From: Candidatus Poribacteria bacterium
GTDB lineage: Bacteria; Poribacteria; WGA-4E; WGA-3G
Assembly: GCA_022827625.1 (NCBI GenBank)
Contig: JAJEIE010000008.1
Coordinates: forward strand, 215,537-279,536
DNA: 64,000 bases
Direction: 5' to 3'
Shown here: positions 62,501-64,000 of the stretch, piece after piece
Numbering within the stretch: position 1 is the stretch's first letter
Layout: each line of letters starts with the position of its first letter
Notes under the pieces: model-generated
Seen by the model: the letters and a program-made list of their open reading frames with translations, nothing else
Told to the model about the DNA's origin: nothing
Databases searched by the model: none
Position numbers and translations under genes: made by a program

Positions 62501-63767
62501 CCAACGCGCAGGACTCAACGGCAGGGGTGTGATAACACTCCAGACATCTCTGACGCTGATGACGAGTATTGCTGTGGATAGCACGGGGACGACGCTCTAC
62601 TGGGCGGATATTCTTGGAAAGATCAAGAGCCGTCCGGTTCAGGGGAACAGAGTCACGCTCTTGGCGCAGAATCTATCGTCTCCGACAGGACTCGTCTGGT
62701 CAAACGAGTATCTGTATTGGGGTGAAGCGACGGGACAGATTCGACGGATGAATCTGCGTAACAACCGTCGGACGATCGAGACGATTACGACGAGTTCGGG
62801 TGAACCTGTGAGTCTTGCGGTGCGGAGCGGTCGTGTCTACTGGACGGAGATTTCAGGGAATGCTGCCCAACTCAACCGCGTGAACACCAACGGCACGGGT
62901 GTTGAAGCGTTGAAGACGTTAGCAGGTAGCAGGCGCGTTTGGATTGACGTAGACGGTTCGTCCAGCAAGCTGTATCTGACGCGTGCGAGTAAGCTCGAGC
63001 GTCGGGGTCTGTCTGGACGCTCGACGGTCACGTTGGTGTCAGGTTTAGCGAGTCCTGGGAGTCTGGTTTTGGGTGGGGAGTTGGTCGCAACACCCCCTGT
63101 GGTGAGTCAGCCGACACAACCGACACAGCCGACACCACCGACGGCCGCCTCGAAATATGATGTTAACGAGGACGGTGTGGTGAACAATGCCGATCTCAAG
63201 ATCGTCTCAAGGGTCATTACGGGGGCAGCAACTAACGCCCGCGCCGATGTAGACGGGAGTGGGACGGTGGATGTCACCGACCTGATCCTCGTCATCGGCA
63301 ACCTTGACGACGACGCAGCTGCACCAATGCTCGACCTTGATGTGAAAGCGTTAGACATCGATTTCGATCGGGTTCAGGAGCAGGTCGAGGTGTTGCTTGC
63401 ATCAGGGGACAGGTCGATTGCAGCGCAGCGTGCGTTGTTGTATCTCCAACACCTGTTGGCATCGGCACGTCCCGATGAGACGGTCTTATTAGCGAACTAT
63501 CCGAATCCGTTTAACCCGGAGACGTGGATACCGTATCATTTAGCGGAAAGCACGGATGTACGTGTGAACATCTACGATGCGCAAGGCACAGTGGTGCGTG
63601 TATTGACGCTCGGTCATCAGACGGCGGGATACTATACGTCTCGGAGTCGTGCGGCGTATTGGGATGGTCGTAACGCCTTGGGTGAACGGGTTGCGAGTGG
63701 TATCTATTTCTACCAGTTGCAGACCGACGCAGTGTCGCCGATGCGGAAGATGGTTATTTTGAAATAG
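59592..63767 (+). CDS. Giant secreted protein: Ig-like, YWTD propeller, dockerin-like, sorting domain
   Basis: 1391 residues from the ATG at 59592, which has GGAGAAGG upstream (an ATG at 59574 lacks one). Signal peptide. The N-terminal ~600 residues are beta-rich and unassigned. Three Big_1-like domains lie at about nt 61385-62300 (units starting SGQSGAAGTALSNPL, NNQSGNINRRLPEEF, NNQSGRPGTRLANPF). A propeller with six YWTD-like repeats covers 62340-63080. A dockerin-like pair (DVNEDGVVNNADL, DVDGSGTVDVTDL) is at 63160-63310. The end (NYPNPFNPETWIPY, GIYFYQL) is a FlgD/T9SS-type sorting-like domain. Confidence 0.85.
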   Translation: MKNLMTQKITLGLLMAFVLVLGVQGIAEALTITGTAPTPTQVYEINGGLGTAIALTVTLNIDDTVTVDANGDGTADTITVDGSEVNVQKKVVESVSVSANGFRITSPRDTTSFTLTEVKADDGTTSNTWIADASQNAFTLSGYFTRAGKATITVRDNTTYPSGYSNSSFTTNPARPETTTYTFYVVEPDSRILPTTTILLDSRSTGYKINVDGRRDFVINNGSGNYRVNYAVAVGSGSATNPFYTKDADENVILITAGNPISSAVKVYLNPNGTALTAGSPVVEGFGIGPTNTVTVTMGAGSESQFSVPYIYGRPQLTVTGPGDTNNDIKGTNTSPAGPGVIIGNTTDTNPHAFRAVVTDESDNPVPHALVQFTATDGTRAGGDLIFTNGSNTGTLVDLQNRLPANAVGDASNIESDSGKTLYVRASDGGVATVSFQLGTAVEQKVSVRAVGLTDEISAFTQSTSGLSLSIEGTDKRPGSSGLYDLYVRVENDGERVGAGWEVEFDTTRPGTLEITPPGTGDFASGTRVKEDTDTQGIAHVVYDPKNASGSLVVTASIRADANEATPAGEFVDDVTFNVSGGGADPPPPRDVSTATPDRLRAVSGSGQSGAAGTALSNPLIVELLYTNNRGIDDVPVDFQIVSGSGTLSTSSSNTDSSGRAQTTLTLGPAAGTTTVRASVAPGNLGGHTVSSVTFTATATGTATQSGAAASRLEIDLGNNQSGNINRRLPEEFVVRLVDSNGDGVSGQRVRFSVIEGSGRPSPSSPRTDSAGYASTSFTPTSSGTIEVEASFGDLSPVTFIVNVGEPPAALVYISGNNQSGRPGTRLANPFVVEVVDENDDPVSGASVTFAVTAGSGSLSVTSVTTNGTGRAQTYLRLGDEVGENTVVARVTGLTAVTFTAISGAEVLVSAAQRPPMYWISRTEGKLHRLVDAEVENLAPNIDDILSLTVDTQNQLLYWTRQTAQSKSAIQRAGLNGRGVITLQTSLTLMTSIAVDSTGTTLYWADILGKIKSRPVQGNRVTLLAQNLSSPTGLVWSNEYLYWGEATGQIRRMNLRNNRRTIETITTSSGEPVSLAVRSGRVYWTEISGNAAQLNRVNTNGTGVEALKTLAGSRRVWIDVDGSSSKLYLTRASKLERRGLSGRSTVTLVSGLASPGSLVLGGELVATPPVVSQPTQPTQPTPPTAASKYDVNEDGVVNNADLKIVSRVITGAATNARADVDGSGTVDVTDLILVIGNLDDDAAAPMLDLDVKALDIDFDRVQEQVEVLLASGDRSIAAQRALLYLQHLLASARPDETVLLANYPNPFNPETWIPYHLAESTDVRVNIYDAQGTVVRVLTLGHQTAGYYTSRSRAAYWDGRNALGERVASGIYFYQLQTDAVSPMRKMVILK

Positions 63768-63778
63768 TAATTGGCTGA

Positions 63779-63827
63779 CCGCGTATCGCGTACCGCTGAC
63801 CGCGTACCGTAGTATTGCGATACGCGG
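63779..63827. repeat. Heptamer-like tract forming a hairpin
   Basis: CCGCGTATCGC pairs with GCGATACGCGG, within GCTGACCGC/GATACGC repeats that run from 63771 to 63845. It may also end the giant gene's transcript. Confidence 0.6.
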
Positions 63828-63859
63828 TTCGCGATACGCGATTCACAAGGAGGAATACG

Positions 63860-64000
63860 ATGCGTAGTAACTCAAAAGGCACGATTCTCGCGGCGTGCGA
63901 GATGTCTTTCAACGGTAGAAGCAATTCTGAAATTGCGGCGCACTTCAAGGTCACGGATTCGACGGTCTCGCGTTGGCGGAAACACCAAGTCTGGATTGAC
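63860..64000 (+). CDS. Helix-turn-helix protein, 3' end outside window
   Basis: The ATG at 63860 has AAGGAGG 6 nt upstream, and 47 codons run open to the edge. A homeodomain-like helix-turn-helix is visible: SNSEIAAHFKVTDSTVSRWR. Such domains head transposases and small terminase-like or phage-type regulators. Too little is visible to choose. Confidence 0.6.
   Translation, partial: MRSNSKGTILAACEMSFNGRSNSEIAAHFKVTDSTVSRWRKHQVWID

Overview
The window looks like a piece of a Candidatus Poribacteria-type genome (a lineage known from marine sponges and seawater). This is inferred from gene content, not from a marker gene. The pointers are: about 50% GC; many lipoproteins and two Omp85 barrels (a diderm envelope); a TatT/TatP TRAP receptor pair; a sulfatase; sugar-isomerase TIM barrels; a phytanoyl-CoA dioxygenase-like protein; Rpn nuclease/transposase-like genes; and very large secreted proteins with lamin-tail, Ig-like, YWTD-propeller and FlgD-like sorting modules. 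No rRNA, tRNA, CRISPR array or complete phage was seen.

Layout. 1-6.8 kb (+): envelope cluster of transglutaminase-like protein, BatA/VWA membrane protein, BamA/TamA-like Omp85 protein and a DUF6785-like polytopic protein. 6.8-18.6 kb (mostly -): DUF4097-like lipoprotein, an acidic coiled-coil protein, a DegT aminotransferase, then a corrinoid/one-carbon run (corrinoid protein, RACo-like activator, homocysteine methyltransferase, DUF402), TatP/TatT, and a YgfZ/GcvT-like folate protein. 18.7-22.4 kb (-): a 1236-residue fusion of DUF4097-like, CBM9-like, POTRA and Omp85 barrel modules. 22.6-32.7 kb: sugar isomerase, adk, GT39-like transferase, two tandem GNATs, aroK-aroB, then four co-oriented membrane-protein genes headed by an FnIII/DUF6754-like protein. 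32.7-36.9 kb: TIM-barrel epimerase, sulfatase, SDR, dipeptide epimerase. 36.9-44 kb (-): amidase lipoprotein, then nfeD-nfeD-floA-floA with a small membrane protein. 44-48 kb (-): GmhA-like isomerase, ROK kinase, FGGY kinase, Rpn protein. 48-55 kb: PhyH-like dioxygenase, LamG protein, TPR lipoprotein, CRTAC1-like protein, aldo/keto reductase, second Rpn protein. 56.5-64 kb (+): two giant secreted proteins and the start of a helix-turn-helix gene.

How the genes fit together. Three themes dominate: envelope biogenesis and surface display; carbohydrate and sulfated-substrate catabolism; and peptidoglycan turnover (amidase plus dipeptide epimerase, directly adjacent). The corrinoid cluster resembles a methionine synthase split into separate polypeptides, with an ATP-dependent activator replacing the SAM-dependent one.

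The DNA between genes is unusually rich in interspersed repeats. They include a roughly 27-bp palindrome in six copies, a compound 120-160 bp MITE-like element in three copies, degenerate heptamer-like tracts that also enter coding sequence, and a 56-bp repeat that supplies the start codon of one gene. The most novel candidates are the Omp85 fusion, the DUF6754-like four-gene cluster, a shared C-terminal TTTWG motif on secreted proteins, and the repeat families.
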